The position numbers and the translations under genes were made by a program. This document shows, piece by piece, positions 1 to 10,040 of a stretch of DNA of 64,000 nucleotides (the first letter of the stretch is position 1; every line of letters begins with the position of its first letter). The stretch spans positions 20,639 through 84,638 of the forward strand of contig NZ_NWUO01000015.1 in assembly GCF_002895925.1 (NCBI RefSeq). Direction: 5' to 3'. The stretch is from Mixta theicola (GTDB lineage: Bacteria > Pseudomonadota > Gammaproteobacteria > Enterobacterales > Enterobacteriaceae). Under the pieces are notes generated by a model that did not search any database, was not told the origin of the DNA, and saw only the letters and a list, made by a program, of their open reading frames with translations.

Positions 1-628
1 GCTGATATTCAAACATGCCGGGACGACAAGCCTGCATCGCCCGCGTATGCGCCATAGCGCTGATTTCTCCGGCCCGGCGTAATAGCTCCAGCTCTTCCGG
101 GCCTTTAAACAGGCGCATCTCATGCACCCAGGGCCGCCAGTCGGTCAGCGTATTCGGCGCCTGTAAGTTTTGCCGGAAGCCACGACGTAACTTTTCCAAC
201 GCGCTGAACAGGATGCGATCGGCAAATTCATATTCGCCCTGCGCATGGTAAACCACGTCCAGCCCGTTCAGTAGCTGATGAAGCTGTTCGTGCAGCGCAT
301 CCCAGGGCAGCGCACGATCGACGCCCAGCTTTTCCGGCGCGGCCTCCTGGCCCAAACGACGGCCGAACCAAATTTCCGCCTGCTTATCGCGCACGCGGTT
401 AAACAGCACGCTGTGGTTGTGGGTTTCATCGCTTTTAATCAGCAGCAGTAGCGCTTCAGGCTCGTTGAAGCCGGTGAAATACCAGAAGTCGCTGTGCTGG
501 CGGAATGGATATTCACTATCCGCGCTGCGCGTGACTTCCGGCGCCGCAAAAATTAACGCCGCGCTGCCCACAGCCATACGCGACAACAGCGCCTGGTGGC
601 GCTGCAAAAAAGTATCCAGCGTAATCAT
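1..628 (-). CDS. pepP: Xaa-Pro aminopeptidase, N-terminal part (partial)
   Basis: Metallopeptidase of family M24B that removes the N-terminal residue ahead of proline; cytoplasmic. The reading frame is open from the ATG at 628 (protein begins MITLDTFLQRHQALLS) to the window edge, so about 209 N-terminal residues are present. They include the creatinase-like N-terminal domain (GSAALIFAAPEVTRSADSEY, then FRQHSDFWYFTGFNEPEALL) typical of AMP-binding-independent PepP proteins. The metal-binding catalytic domain lies outside the window. It sits just downstream of ygfB on the same strand, as in E. coli, where ygfB-pepP-ubiH form an operon. The family call is secure; the truncation is only the window boundary. 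Confidence 0.93.
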   Translation of the reverse strand, partial: MITLDTFLQRHQALLSRMAVGSAALIFAAPEVTRSADSEYPFRQHSDFWYFTGFNEPEALLLLIKSDETHNHSVLFNRVRDKQAEIWFGRRLGQEAAPEKLGVDRALPWDALHEQLHQLLNGLDVVYHAQGEYEFADRILFSALEKLRRGFRQNLQAPNTLTDWRPWVHEMRLFKGPEELELLRRAGEISAMAHTRAMQACRPGMFEYQ

Positions 629-675
629 CCGTATCTTCTCCCTGAGTTAGGCCGCCGCGCGGCGATAGCAAAGAA

Positions 676-1257
676 TCAGTGCAGCGTAACCTTTTTAACT
701 TCCGGCGCGCCCGGCGGCATCGGCGGATTAAAGGTCTCATGGCACAGCAACGCGGCTACGCGCACATACTCAATAACCTCTTCCATTGACTGAGCCAGCT
801 CTTCCTGATCGTCCTCTTCATCATAGCCAAGCTGCGCGATGGTGCGCAGATCGTCAATGGCTTCGCCCGCCTCGCCTTTGACTTTATCCAGTTTAGGCTG
901 CGTCACGCCCAGCCCTAACAGAAAATGATTAACCCATCCGGCTAACGCATCCGCACGCTCGAAGACGCTGCTTTCATTCTCTTCCGGCAGCATCAGCTGA
1001 AACAGAAAACCCTCATCTTCCAGCGTATCCTGAATATGCGCATGCAGCTCTTGCAGCGGCTGCGAGAGCGATTGTGAAAAGGCTAACCCTTCGTTAGTGA
1101 GATCGTGCACCAGCGCTTTCCAGCTGTGATCTTTATTGCCACCGCAGACAATGCCGCTGATCAAGCCGTGCATTTCAGCGGGTGTCATTCCCACCCCCTG
1201 TTGGGTCAGGAGGGATGCCAGCGTCTGATAGCCCGGCTGTGTGTTATCTGTAGACAT
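676..1257 (-). CDS. ygfB: YgfB family protein (UPF0149)
   Basis: Small cytoplasmic protein of the UPF0149/YecA-like family; the E. coli homologue has no firmly assigned biochemical role. The 193-residue product carries the family hallmarks [18 protein letters not shown] near the N terminus, [11 protein letters not shown] in the middle and the acidic segment [18 protein letters not shown], and it ends in TLH like E. coli YgfB. The frame is open further up (to 1269), but the internal Met giving [10 protein letters not shown] matches the start and length of the homologue. It lies upstream of pepP on the same strand and is divergent from zapA. Confidence 0.9.
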   Translation of the reverse strand: MSTDNTQPGYQTLASLLTQQGVGMTPAEMHGLISGIVCGGNKDHSWKALVHDLTNEGLAFSQSLSQPLQELHAHIQDTLEDEGFLFQLMLPEENESSVFERADALAGWVNHFLLGLGVTQPKLDKVKGEAGEAIDDLRTIAQLGYDEEDDQEELAQSMEEVIEYVRVAALLCHETFNPPMPPGAPEVKKVTLH

Positions 1258-1425
1258 ATGCATTATCATCGTTGGCGGAGTAAGTTCGTGTTATGCTACC
1301 ACCAGGTGCCTTGAGGTTTCCAGAAAGGGCTTGTTTCTTCACGCAAGGGTAGATATAGTGGCGCCCCTTTTGAGCCGGAGCAGGTTCAAAACGATGCGGG
1401 CGCAGTAATCAGTCAGGAAGGTGGC

Positions 1426-1755
1426 ATGTCTGCACAACCGGTAGATATTCAGATTTTTGGACGTTCGTTACGCGTGAATTGTCCGCCTGAGCAGCAAGAT
1501 GCGCTGAACGCGGCGGCGGAAGATCTTAATCAGCGGTTGCAAGATCTGAAAGTTCGCACTAGAGTCACAAATACAGAGCAGCTGGTGTTCATCGCTGCGT
1601 TGAACATTTGCCATGAGCTGGCGCAGGAAAAGGGGAAAACCCGTGACTACGCAGCTAATATGGAACAACGCATTCGAATGCTGCAGCAGACCATTGAGCA
1701 AGCGTTGCTTGAGCAAGGTCGCATAACTGAACGCCAGGGTGCGAAGTTCGAATAA
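1426..1755 (+). CDS. zapA: Cell division protein ZapA
   Basis: FtsZ-ring-associated protein that bundles FtsZ protofilaments at midcell and links them to ZapB. The 109-residue product has the short N-terminal beta region ([17 protein letters not shown]) followed by a long helical part, about residues 20-100, that forms the dimer/tetramer coiled coil. Length and sequence match enterobacterial ZapA. It is transcribed divergently from ygfB, and 6S RNA and fau follow on the same strand, which is the conserved E. coli arrangement. Confidence 0.96.
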   Translation: MSAQPVDIQIFGRSLRVNCPPEQQDALNAAAEDLNQRLQDLKVRTRVTNTEQLVFIAALNICHELAQEKGKTRDYAANMEQRIRMLQQTIEQALLEQGRITERQGAKFE

Positions 1756-1795
1756 CACTTTACGGCCTGCTGTGATACAGTGGCGGTGAAGTACA

Positions 1796-1979
1796 ATTTC
1801 TCTGAGATGTTTGCAAGTGGGCCAGTCCCCTGAGCCGATATTTCAATACCACAGAGTGTGGCGCTCCGCAGCCTGTGTGCATGCCCGGTCCGTCCGGGAA
1901 GCCTGATGGTTACGACGACACATTCACCTTGAACCAAGGGTTCAAGGGTTACAGCCTACGGCGGCATCTCGGAGATTCC
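1796..1979 (+). ncRNA. ssrS: 6S RNA
   Basis: Regulatory RNA that mimics an open promoter and sequesters sigma70-RNA polymerase in stationary phase. The 184-nt segment is nearly colinear with E. coli ssrS. It starts ATTTCTCTGAGATGTTTGCA, contains the conserved GGGCCAGTCCCCTGAGCCGA and GACACATTCACCTTGAACCA blocks, and ends GGCGGCATCTCGGAGATTCC. The two ends pair (TCTGAGATGT with the ATCTCGGAGA side) to form the closing stem. It lies between zapA and fau; in E. coli fau is cotranscribed behind 6S RNA. Confidence 0.96.
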
Positions 1980-2077
1980 TTTCTTTTTCCCGGCGGTCAT
2001 CCATCGCGTTCGGATGTAAATTCTTCGCCTTCTCTGTGCTATATTCGCAACATCCCCGCTGGCGCAGGAAAACCCTC

Positions 2078-2668
2078 ATGTCTTTACCACTCGAACGGCA
2101 GGCTATACGTACGCATGTGCGCCATTTACGGCGTGGGCTCAGCGCTGAACAGCAAACGCTGGCGGCGAATAGCGTCGCTGAACATGCATTAAACGTCGCG
2201 TCGGTAGATCGGGCGCAGCATATCGCGCTGTTTCTTTCGGTTGATGGCGAACTGAATACCCGCCCCTTGCTCGCCCGGCTATGGCAGCAGCATAAGCAGG
2301 TTTATCTGCCGGTGTTGCATCCTTTCTCGGCGGGAAATTTGCTTTTTATCCGCTATACGCCGGAAACGGCACTGATGCCAAATCGCTTATGCATTCCGGA
2401 GCCACCGCTGGACGTACAGCATATTATTCCTCTCGATCGGCTGGACGTGATGTTTGTGCCGCTGGTGGCGTTTGATAAGCAGGGGCAACGCCTGGGGATG
2501 GGTGGCGGGTTTTACGATCGTACCCTGCAGCACTGGCGCAGGCATCGCTTTCTTCCCATTGGCCTGGCGCACGACTGCCAGCAGGTAGATACGCTGCCAA
2601 CCGAAGCATGGGATATTCCGCTGCCGGCGATCCTGACCCCTTCACGCCTGTGGCAGTGGGAAAAATAA
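2078..2668 (+). CDS. fau: 5-formyltetrahydrofolate cyclo-ligase
   Basis: Converts 5-formyl-THF to 5,10-methenyl-THF with ATP, recycling the stable folate store. The 196-residue product begins MSLPLERQAIRTHVRHLRR, with a basic N-terminal helix used for nucleotide binding, and carries the signature RLGMGGGFYDR at residues 138-148, which binds phosphate and folate. The open frame extends upstream to 2036, but the ATG at 2078 fits the family start and leaves about 100 nt after 6S RNA. Its position directly behind ssrS supports cotranscription with 6S RNA. Confidence 0.93.
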   Translation: MSLPLERQAIRTHVRHLRRGLSAEQQTLAANSVAEHALNVASVDRAQHIALFLSVDGELNTRPLLARLWQQHKQVYLPVLHPFSAGNLLFIRYTPETALMPNRLCIPEPPLDVQHIIPLDRLDVMFVPLVAFDKQGQRLGMGGGFYDRTLQHWRRHRFLPIGLAHDCQQVDTLPTEAWDIPLPAILTPSRLWQWEK

Positions 2669-2694
2669 AACGCCGCCTTACAGGCAAGGCGGCG
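2666..2694 (-). terminator. Rho-independent terminator downstream of serA
   Basis: A 9-bp perfect stem (CGCCGCCTT paired with AAGGCGGCG) around a six-base loop at 2671-2694. On the minus strand it is followed by a T-rich tract (TTTTATTTTT). It lies between the convergent genes fau and serA and could work in both directions, but the T tract favours serA. Confidence 0.8.
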
Positions 2695-2716
2695 TGATGA
2701 GTGATAAAGCGCGTAA

Positions 2717-3955
2717 TCAGTAAAGTAAGCGGGCGCGCATCGTTCCCGGAATTGCCTTCATCAGCGTCAGCGCCTTATGCGCTACGTCCACCTCGGCATC
2801 AATATCGATAACCACATAGCCCATCATCGGCGTGGTTTGCAGATACTGCGCGGAAATATTGATGCCCTGCTCGGCAAATATCTGGTTGATGGCGGTCAGC
2901 ACGCCCGGACGGTTTTCATGGATATGCAGCAGGCGGCTAACGTGCGCGCCATGTGTAGGCAAGGAGACTTCCGGGAAGTTAACGGCAGACAGCGTAGAAC
3001 CGTTATCAGAATATTTTGCCAGCTTGCCAGCAACTTCAATGCCGATATTTTCCTGCGCTTCCTGAGTTGAGCCGCCGATATGCGGCGTCAGGATCACGTT
3101 GTCAAATTCGCACAGCGGGGATTTAAACGGATCGCTATTGGTCGCTGGCTCTTCCGGGAAGACGTCGATGGCCGCGCCGGACAGATGTTTATTCGCCAGC
3201 ACCTGGCAGAGCGCCGGAATATCCACCACCGTTCCGCGCGAGGCGTTAATCAGCAGCGAGCCGGGTTTCATCAGCGCCAGCTCTTCTGCTCCCATCATAT
3301 TCTGGGTAGATGGCGTTTCCGGCACGTGCAGGCTGACAACGTCGCTCATATTCAGCAAATCGGAAAGATGCATAACCTGCGTGGCGTTGCCCAGCGGCAG
3401 CTTGTTTTCAATGTCGTAGAAAAATACGTGCATGCCCAGGCTTTCCGCCAGCACGCCCAGCTGCATGCCGATATGGCCGTAACCAATAATGCCCAGTTTC
3501 TTACCGCGCGCCTCATACGAGCCCGCAGCCTGTTTATTCCAGATGCCGCGATGTGCTTTAGCATTCGCTTCAGGGATGCCGCGCATCAGCAGCAGCATTT
3601 CACCGATGACCAGCTCCGCCACCGAACGCGTATTAGAGAAAGGCGCGTTGAAAACCGGCACGCCGCGCTTTGCCGCCGCGTCTAAGTTCACCTGGTTAGT
3701 ACCGATACAGAAGCAGCCTACGGCTACCAGCTTTTCAGCCGCAGCAAAGATCTCTTCAGTCAGCTGAGTACGGGAACGAATACCGATAAAGTGCGCGTCG
3801 CGGATCGAGGCTTTCAGCGCTTCGCTATCAAGCGCGCCTTTGTGATATTCAATATTGGTGTAACCTGCCGCACGCAAATTATCCAGCGCGCTTTGGTGAA
3901 CGCCTTCCACCAGCAGAAACTTAATCTTGTCTTTCTCCAGCGATACTTTTGCCAT
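2717..3955 (-). CDS. serA: D-3-phosphoglycerate dehydrogenase
   Basis: First and feedback-controlled step of serine synthesis: oxidises 3-phosphoglycerate to 3-phosphohydroxypyruvate with NAD+. The 412-residue protein has the D-2-hydroxyacid dehydrogenase fold, with the NAD-binding glycine motif GYGHIG at 158-163 and catalytic Arg240, Glu269 and His292 (in PHIGGST). The C-terminal ACT domain, about 335-412, is where serine binds in the E. coli enzyme. It is 282 nt upstream of rpiA on the same strand, and the intervening segment presumably holds its promoter. Length and all catalytic residues are normal. Confidence 0.97.
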   Translation of the reverse strand: MAKVSLEKDKIKFLLVEGVHQSALDNLRAAGYTNIEYHKGALDSEALKASIRDAHFIGIRSRTQLTEEIFAAAEKLVAVGCFCIGTNQVNLDAAAKRGVPVFNAPFSNTRSVAELVIGEMLLLMRGIPEANAKAHRGIWNKQAAGSYEARGKKLGIIGYGHIGMQLGVLAESLGMHVFFYDIENKLPLGNATQVMHLSDLLNMSDVVSLHVPETPSTQNMMGAEELALMKPGSLLINASRGTVVDIPALCQVLANKHLSGAAIDVFPEEPATNSDPFKSPLCEFDNVILTPHIGGSTQEAQENIGIEVAGKLAKYSDNGSTLSAVNFPEVSLPTHGAHVSRLLHIHENRPGVLTAINQIFAEQGINISAQYLQTTPMMGYVVIDIDAEVDVAHKALTLMKAIPGTMRARLLY

Positions 3956-4237
3956 TTCCCGACCCTATTTTGCAGACTTCAGAAGAGGCTGTGATAAGCC
4001 AGCCTTCTGCCAAAATATCAAAATTTACGCGCGCGGCAATACAAACGATTGCCTGCCGCTCAGCACGGGCAAAGGAGGATTGGGTTGGATTCAACAGATT
4101 ATGATGGGAAGCGCGTTACAGGCAGAACGATAGCGTTGCAGCTTGCCGTTATGTGACATAAGTCACCAAATTACGCCATCTGTAGAAAAGATGTTTTTCA
4201 GCAAGAAATAACCGGCGCGGGACACGCGCCAGCCAGA

Positions 4238-4897
4238 TCATTGGGTAATGGTTGTTACCCCGTTGGGACCGCCAATCAGCGCCACGTCGGCCCCGCGCGC
4301 GGCAAAAAGCCCCACCGTTACCACGCCAGGCAGCGCATTAATGGCGCGTTCCAGCTCAGCCGGGTTAACGATACTCAGATTATGCACGTCGAGAATAATG
4401 TTGCCGTTATCGGTTACTACCTGCTGACGATATTCCGGCAGGCCGCCCAGCTTCACCAGCTCGCGCGCAACATAAGAACGCGCCATCGGAATAACTTCCA
4501 CCGGCAGCGGAAAGCCGCCAAGGACATCAACCTGCTTTGAGATGTCAGCGATACAGATAAATTTCTCCGCCACCGCCGCAATGATTTTCTCACGCGTCAG
4601 CGCCGCGCCGCCGCCCTTGATCATTTGCATTTGCGGGTTGATTTCATCGGCGCCGTCAACGTACACCGCCAGCGCATCCACCTCGTTAAGATCGTATACC
4701 GGAATACCCAGACTCTTTAACTTCAGCGTAGAAGCCTCCGAGCTGGAGACTGCGCCATCGATTTGATGCTTAATCGAGCCGAGCGCATCGATAAAGTGGG
4801 CGGCGGTCGAACCGGTGCCCACGCCGACAATCGTCCCTGGCGTGACATAATCCAGCGCTGCCCAGCCTACTGCTTTTTTCAGTTCATCCTGCGTCAT
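4238..4897 (-). CDS. rpiA: Ribose-5-phosphate isomerase A
   Basis: Interconverts ribose-5-phosphate and ribulose-5-phosphate in the non-oxidative pentose phosphate pathway. With the start at [12 protein letters not shown] the product has 219 residues, the E. coli length; the frame is open 11 codons further upstream, but nothing there is conserved. Active-site features are in place: the phosphate loop GVGTGSTA (25-32), Asp81 and Asp84 in DGADEI, Lys94 in KGGGAAL, and Glu103. It is divergent from argP across about 190 nt. Confidence 0.96.
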   Translation of the reverse strand: MTQDELKKAVGWAALDYVTPGTIVGVGTGSTAAHFIDALGSIKHQIDGAVSSSEASTLKLKSLGIPVYDLNEVDALAVYVDGADEINPQMQMIKGGGAALTREKIIAAVAEKFICIADISKQVDVLGGFPLPVEVIPMARSYVARELVKLGGLPEYRQQVVTDNGNIILDVHNLSIVNPAELERAINALPGVVTVGLFAARGADVALIGGPNGVTTITQ

Positions 4898-5086
4898 GGT
4901 ATGTTTAAAACCTGTGCTAATGGTGTGCACGTAGTATAAAACAAGCTCTGGCTAAAATGCGCATTGGATACGTGGCGTTTTGTCGCTTTGCAAAGCAGCC
5001 CACAAACTGCCGCCCCTATCCGCAGCGGCAAAGCATTAATTTTATGGCATAGTGTCCCGGCATTCCTGAAGGAGAACAGAATAACA

Positions 5087-5998
5087 ATGAAAAGACCCGA
5101 CTATCGAACGCTTCAGGCTTTGGATGCCGTGATCCGCGAGCGCGGCTTTGAGCGCGCTGCGCAAAAATTGTGCATCACCCAGTCGGCAGTGTCACAGCGT
5201 ATTAAGCAGCTGGAAAATATGTTCGGCCAGCCTTTACTGGTGCGTACTATTCCGCCCCGCCCGACCGAACAGGGCCAAAAACTGCTGGCCCTGCTGCATC
5301 AGGTAGAACTGCTGGAGGATGAGTGGCTTGGCGATGAAAACGGCGGTACAACGCCCCTGCTTCTATCGCTGGCGGTAAACGCCGACAGTCTGGCGACCTG
5401 GCTGCTGCCTGCGCTAAAAGATGTGCTGACCGATTCGCCGGTACGCCTGAATTTACAGGTGGAAGATGAAACCCGCACGCAGGAACGCTTGCGTCGCGGT
5501 GAGGTGGTGGGCGCCGTGAGTATTCAGCCGCAGCCGCTGCCCAGTTGCTTAGTGGATCGGCTTGGCGCGCTGGATTATCTGTTTGTTGGCTCGCCTGAAT
5601 TTGCCGCGCGCTACTTTCCTAACGGCGTAACGCGCCCGGCGCTACTGAAAGCGCCTGCGGTGGCCTTTGACCACCTTGATGATATGCATCAGGCCTTTTT
5701 ACAGCAGAATTTCGATCTGTCGCCCGGCAGCGTTCCCTGCCATATCGTTAACTCGTCTGAGGCTTTTGTGCAGCTGGCGCGCCAGGGATCGACCTGTTGT
5801 ATGATCCCACATCTGCAAATCGAAAGAGAGCTGGCAAGCGGTGAGCTAATCGATCTCACGCCCGGCCTTTATCAGCGCCGGATGCTTTACTGGCACCGCT
5901 TCGCGCCGGAAAGCCGCCTGATGCGCAAGGTTACCGATGCGCTGCTGGCGCATGGCCATCGCGTACTGCGGCAGGAAGATGAGACGCTCAGCAATTAA
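5087..5998 (+). CDS. argP: LysR-type regulator ArgP (IciA)
   Basis: LysR-family regulator that senses arginine and lysine; in E. coli it activates the arginine exporter gene argO. The start [20 protein letters not shown] at 5087 is preceded by a GAAGGAGA ribosome-binding site. The product has 303 residues with an N-terminal winged HTH (about 18-37, [20 protein letters not shown]), a linker helix and a C-terminal periplasmic-binding-like effector domain. The argO gene lies only 1 kb away, downstream on the opposite strand. Confidence 0.96.
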   Translation: MKRPDYRTLQALDAVIRERGFERAAQKLCITQSAVSQRIKQLENMFGQPLLVRTIPPRPTEQGQKLLALLHQVELLEDEWLGDENGGTTPLLLSLAVNADSLATWLLPALKDVLTDSPVRLNLQVEDETRTQERLRRGEVVGAVSIQPQPLPSCLVDRLGALDYLFVGSPEFAARYFPNGVTRPALLKAPAVAFDHLDDMHQAFLQQNFDLSPGSVPCHIVNSSEAFVQLARQGSTCCMIPHLQIERELASGELIDLTPGLYQRRMLYWHRFAPESRLMRKVTDALLAHGHRVLRQEDETLSN

Positions 5999-6124
5999 GG
6001 TTCGGTAAAAGCGATAAATCAGGCGACGTTATTCGCCAGAGCTTTAAAAACGTGTCTGCGCGGGAAGTGCGCCTGCACTCCCCGCGCCTTAGGCTATTCA
6101 GACGGTATCCGTCGCCTGATTCAG

Positions 6125-6847
6125 TTAATTGCGCTGTAGCTCGAACACCACATCAACCTGATCGTCAAAATGAATGCTCTGCTGCTCATAGGTTTGTGCC
6201 GCAGAGGTCATTGGCGCGGCGTCGGCAGCTTTATACATGCGCGCTATCGGCATCGGCTGATAGTTGGCAACGTGATAGCGCACGCTGTAGACCTGGCCCA
6301 GCTTGGCGTTAAACCCTTTTGCCAGCGCCGCCGCCTGCTGCGTGGCGTTTTCAATCGCTGCCTGCCGCGCCTTCGCTTTGTAATCATCCGGATTCGCTAC
6401 GCCCAACTCTACCGAGCGAATTTCATTCAGGCCCGACTTAAGCGCACCATCCAGTAAGTCGTTCAGCTTATCCAGCTGACGCAACGTCACCTGCACCTGA
6501 CGCACCGCACGGTAGCCTTTCAGCACCGACTTGCCCTCTTTGGTGTAGTCATATTCCGGCTGGGTACGCAGATTCGCCGCATCAATATCTTTTTTCTCGA
6601 TGCCGTTTTTATTCAGCAGATCGAAATATTGCGCCACGCGATCATCCGCCTGTTTTTTCGCTTCCGCGGCATCCTTTGAGGAAACGTTGACCTCTATCGC
6701 CAGCGTGGCGATGTCAGGCCGGGCATCTACGCTGGCCTGCCCTGATGTGACAATATGCGGCCCGTTGGGCAGCTCATCCGCCTGGGCGATCAGTGGCCCG
6801 GTGCTTAATCCCATCATTGCGGTCAGTGCCAGTGCTTTCAGTTTCAC
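6125..6847 (-). CDS. yggE: SIMPL-domain periplasmic protein YggE
   Basis: Exported protein of the SIMPL (DUF541) family, linked in E. coli to protection from oxidative stress; its biochemical mechanism is unclear. A GTG start at 6847 is chosen because an AAGGAGG Shine-Dalgarno lies 8 nt upstream and because it gives a proper signal peptide (KLKALALTAMMG, cut near AQA-DE). The 240-residue product contains the conserved GPHIVTSGQASVDARPD, LRTQPEYDY and the end segment FDDQVDVVFELQ. The frame stays open another 33 codons upstream, without conservation. It is on the same strand as argO. Confidence 0.9.
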   Translation of the reverse strand: MKLKALALTAMMGLSTGPLIAQADELPNGPHIVTSGQASVDARPDIATLAIEVNVSSKDAAEAKKQADDRVAQYFDLLNKNGIEKKDIDAANLRTQPEYDYTKEGKSVLKGYRAVRQVQVTLRQLDKLNDLLDGALKSGLNEIRSVELGVANPDDYKAKARQAAIENATQQAAALAKGFNAKLGQVYSVRYHVANYQPMPIARMYKAADAAPMTSAAQTYEQQSIHFDDQVDVVFELQRN

Positions 6848-7022
6848 GCAAGGTCCTCCTTGAAGACAAAACAAATTAACGGGGGCCGCGCTGGCAGTTA
6901 CCATAACGGCCACGCAAGCCTGCCACAAGCTAAGCGCGGGCGACATGCGTGTTCCTCTGAGTTTTTATTGTGGCAAAAGTTTCTTTTTTTGCCGCACCGC
7001 CGCATTTAATTCTTCCGGCCGC

Positions 7023-7646
7023 TCAGTGCAAGCCCGCAAAACCCTGTAATGCCAGTTTTAGCGCAATAAACCACATCACCACGCCCACAAACAGATTAAT
7101 GATGCGCTGCGCGCCAGGCGTACTCAGCCGTGGCGACAGCCAGGCCGCCAGCAGCGCCAGGCTAAAAAACCAGAAAAAAGAGGCGCTGGCGGTGCCCAAC
7201 GCGAACCAGCGGCGAGCCTCAGCGGGTAGCTGACCGCCAAGGCTGCCCAACACCACGAACGTATCCAGATAAACGTGGGGATTTAACCAGGTTACGGCCA
7301 CCAGCGTCGCGATGATTCGCCAGCGGCTCTGCTGTTTCAGCTGCGTGCTGACAAGTGAAATATCAGCGCTAATCGCAGTACGCAGCGCCCCCCATCCATA
7401 CCACAGCAGAAAAGCAACGCCGCCCCAGGTTACCAGATTTAGCAGCAGAGGCGACTGATTAAGCAGCGCGCTGCCGCCGAAAACGCCGGCGGAAATCAGA
7501 ATAATATCGCTCAGCGTACAGAGCGTGGCGGTCATAAGATGGTATTGCTGGCGTACTCCCTGGTTAAGGACAAACGCGTTTTGCGGGCCCAGCGGTAATA
7601 TAAGCGCCACGCCCAAAGCAAATCCCTGAAAATAAACGGATAACAT
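7023..7646 (-). CDS. argO: Arginine exporter ArgO
   Basis: LysE-family inner-membrane exporter of L-arginine (and the toxic analogue canavanine). The 207-residue protein is almost entirely hydrophobic, with about six transmembrane segments, and begins with the family motif [21 protein letters not shown] second signature, [19 protein letters not shown], lies mid-protein. Its activator gene argP is in the same neighbourhood, as in E. coli, so arginine-induced expression is expected. Confidence 0.94.
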   Translation of the reverse strand: MLSVYFQGFALGVALILPLGPQNAFVLNQGVRQQYHLMTATLCTLSDIILISAGVFGGSALLNQSPLLLNLVTWGGVAFLLWYGWGALRTAISADISLVSTQLKQQSRWRIIATLVAVTWLNPHVYLDTFVVLGSLGGQLPAEARRWFALGTASASFFWFFSLALLAAWLSPRLSTPGAQRIINLFVGVVMWFIALKLALQGFAGLH

Positions 7647-7792
7647 GCAGTTTTTCCCGATAACGATAATGACGGGCAGTGTATAGCGCGCAGGCGTAGG
7701 GGTGAAATGGAAAGAACTAATGGAATATCAGCGGGGCTAATAACAGCGCGGGCGAGGTTTCCCTCGCCCGCTGGCTTACTATGCGTTTGCGA

Positions 7793-8680
7793 CTACGCGT
7801 TTGCCGTTTCTGCCTTCTCTTTTTCCTCTGCGGAGGATTTCACCTGATGGAGATGAACATCCATCTGCGGATAAGGGATGCCAATACCGTGCGCATCCAG
7901 CGTACGCTTGAAGTTCTTCATCAGATCCCAGTAAACATCCTGCAGATCGCTGCTATTGCTCCAGCAGCGCACCACAAAATTCAGCGAGGAGGCCGCCAGC
8001 TCGTTCAGCCCAATCTGTACGCCTTTATCTTGCAATACGCGCGGATCGGCATCCACCACTTCACGCAGCAGTGAAATTACCCGATCGACATCGGCCTCGT
8101 AGGCTACACCGATAATAAATTCATTACGGCGCACCGGCTCGCGCGAGAAGTTAATGATATTGCCGGCAATAATTTTACCGTTCGGCACCACGACAATTTT
8201 ACCGTCGCCGGTACGCAGCGTAGTAGAGAAGATTTGCACGTGTAATACGGTGCCCATCACGCCGCCAAGATCAACAAACTCACCGGTACGGAACGGACGG
8301 AAGGTGACCAGCAGTACGCCTGCAGCAAGGTTAGAGAGTGAGCCTTGTAAAGCCAGGCCCACCGCCAAACCCGCCGCACCTAATACGGCGATAACCGAAG
8401 CCGTTTGTACGCCGACGCGCCCCAGCGCAGCAATCAGCGTAAAGGCGATAATGCCGTAACGCACCAGCGCTGACAGGAAATCCGCCACGGTGGCATCGAT
8501 ATGCCGCGCAACCAGCAGACGGTTTATTCCGTTCGAAATGATACGCGCAACGATCATCCCCACAATAAGGATGGCGAAGGCGGCCACGATATTGACCGCA
8601 TAACTAATCAGCAGCGCCTGATTATGGACCAGCCAGCCGCCTGCGCTGTTAATCCCGTTTACCACATTTAAATCTTCCAT
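7793..8680 (-). CDS. mscS: Small-conductance mechanosensitive channel MscS
   Basis: Heptameric inner-membrane channel that opens under membrane tension to release solutes after osmotic downshock. The 295-residue sequence aligns along its full length with E. coli MscS: TM1 about 25-50, TM2 about 65-88, and the pore helix TM3 about 92-128 with [20 protein letters not shown], where Leu105 and Leu109 form the seal. The cytoplasmic beta domain ([17 protein letters not shown]) follows. The C-terminal tail is longer and richer in Lys and Glu than in E. coli. It precedes argO on the same strand. Confidence 0.96.
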   Translation of the reverse strand: MEDLNVVNGINSAGGWLVHNQALLISYAVNIVAAFAILIVGMIVARIISNGINRLLVARHIDATVADFLSALVRYGIIAFTLIAALGRVGVQTASVIAVLGAAGLAVGLALQGSLSNLAAGVLLVTFRPFRTGEFVDLGGVMGTVLHVQIFSTTLRTGDGKIVVVPNGKIIAGNIINFSREPVRRNEFIIGVAYEADVDRVISLLREVVDADPRVLQDKGVQIGLNELAASSLNFVVRCWSNSSDLQDVYWDLMKNFKRTLDAHGIGIPYPQMDVHLHQVKSSAEEKEKAETANA

Positions 8681-8822
8681 CTATCCACCTTATTATCGTT
8701 CCTCAAAAAATCGTTAAAATCGCCAGTGAGAACTGACGAACCCTCCACCAAGGGTAAACAATAACAATCCGCTTCGCCAAACAAGTGACGATAAAGGTTA
8801 CACTTTTGTCGCGAAATGCCAT

Positions 8823-8845
8823 AAAAAAAGGCCCCGCAGGGCCTT
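8823..8845 (-). terminator. Terminator after fbaA
   Basis: A 7-bp GC-rich stem (AAGGCCC with GGGCCTT, loop CGCA) followed on the minus strand by seven T residues. It lies 18 nt after the fbaA stop and closes the epd-pgk-fbaA transcription unit before mscS. Confidence 0.85.
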
Positions 8846-8862
8846 TTATCACCAGTTCGCTA

Positions 8863-9942
8863 TTACAGCGTATTGATGTTGTTCAGCTCTTTAAACGCCT
8901 GCTCTAAACGCACAACCATTGAAGCCTGTGCAGCACGCAGCCAAACGCGCGGATCGTAGAATTTTTTGTTCGGCTTATCGTCGCCTTCCGGGTTACCCAG
9001 CTGCGCCTGCAGATAGCCTTCGTTCTTTTTGTAGTACTGCAGAATACCGTCCCAGGTCGCCCATTGGGTGTCGGTGTCGATATTCATTTTGATTACGCCG
9101 TAATCGATAGATTCTTTGATCTCTTCAGCAGAAGAACCAGAACCACCGTGGAAAACGAAGTTCAGCGCGTTGTGCGGCAGGTTATGTTTCTGGCACACAT
9201 ATTCCTGAGAGTTTTTCAGGATTTTCGGCGTCAGCACCACGTTACCCGGCTTATAAACGCCGTGTACGTTGCCGAAGGAAGCGGCGATGGTGAAACGATG
9301 GCTCACTTCGCTCAGTTTGGTGTAAGCGTAATCGACATCTTCCGGCTGGGTGTACAGCGCAGAGCTGTCGAGATGGGAATTATCCACGCCATCTTCTTCA
9401 CCACCGGTTACGCCCAGTTCGATCTCCAGCGTCATATCCATTTTCGCCATACGCGCCAGATATTTGCTGCAGATCTCGATGTTTTCTTCCAGCGTCTCTT
9501 CAGACAGGTCGATCATGTGAGAAGAGAACAGCGGTTTGCCGGTCTGAGCGAACTGTTTTTCGCCCGCGTCCAGCAGACCATCGATCCACGGCAGCAGTTT
9601 CTTCGCGCAGTGGTCGGTATGCAGAATAACCGGCACGCCATATTTTTCAGCCATCAGATGCACATGATGAGCGCCAGCAATCGCACCGGCGATAGCAGCC
9701 GCCTGCGGCTCGTCAGATTTAAAACCTTTACCGGCGATAAATGCCGCGCCGCCGTTAGAGAACTGAACGATAACCGGAGCTTTTACTTTAGAAGCAGCTT
9801 CCAGTACGGCGTTGATAGAGTCGGTACCTACGCAGTTGACTGCTGGCAGGGCGAATTTATTCTCTTTCGCTACCTGGAACACTTTCTGTACGTCATCACC
9901 GGTGACAACGCCTGGTTTTACGAAATCAAAAATTTTAGACAT
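8863..9942 (-). CDS. fbaA: Fructose-bisphosphate aldolase, class II
   Basis: Zinc-dependent aldolase that splits fructose-1,6-bisphosphate into DHAP and GAP in glycolysis. The 359-residue protein has the class II active-site region PVILHTDHCAKKLLPW, with Asp110 and zinc ligand His111. It also has the Glu-rich signature LEIELGVTGGEEDGV, the glycine loop VFHGGSGSS and the K+/phosphate-binding NMDTDTQWA-like segment (here KMNIDTDTQWA). It is the last gene of the conserved epd-pgk-fbaA cluster, about 100 nt behind pgk. Confidence 0.97.
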   Translation of the reverse strand: MSKIFDFVKPGVVTGDDVQKVFQVAKENKFALPAVNCVGTDSINAVLEAASKVKAPVIVQFSNGGAAFIAGKGFKSDEPQAAAIAGAIAGAHHVHLMAEKYGVPVILHTDHCAKKLLPWIDGLLDAGEKQFAQTGKPLFSSHMIDLSEETLEENIEICSKYLARMAKMDMTLEIELGVTGGEEDGVDNSHLDSSALYTQPEDVDYAYTKLSEVSHRFTIAASFGNVHGVYKPGNVVLTPKILKNSQEYVCQKHNLPHNALNFVFHGGSGSSAEEIKESIDYGVIKMNIDTDTQWATWDGILQYYKKNEGYLQAQLGNPEGDDKPNKKFYDPRVWLRAAQASMVVRLEQAFKELNNINTL

Positions 9943-10040
9943 CTGTTTTGTCCTGTTTCGTCGGCCGTGTTACGGATTCACGCCCATTTAAGTAAGCTGG
10001 GCAATACGTTCTGGCAGAGCATATCGCCCTGCCCTAAAGG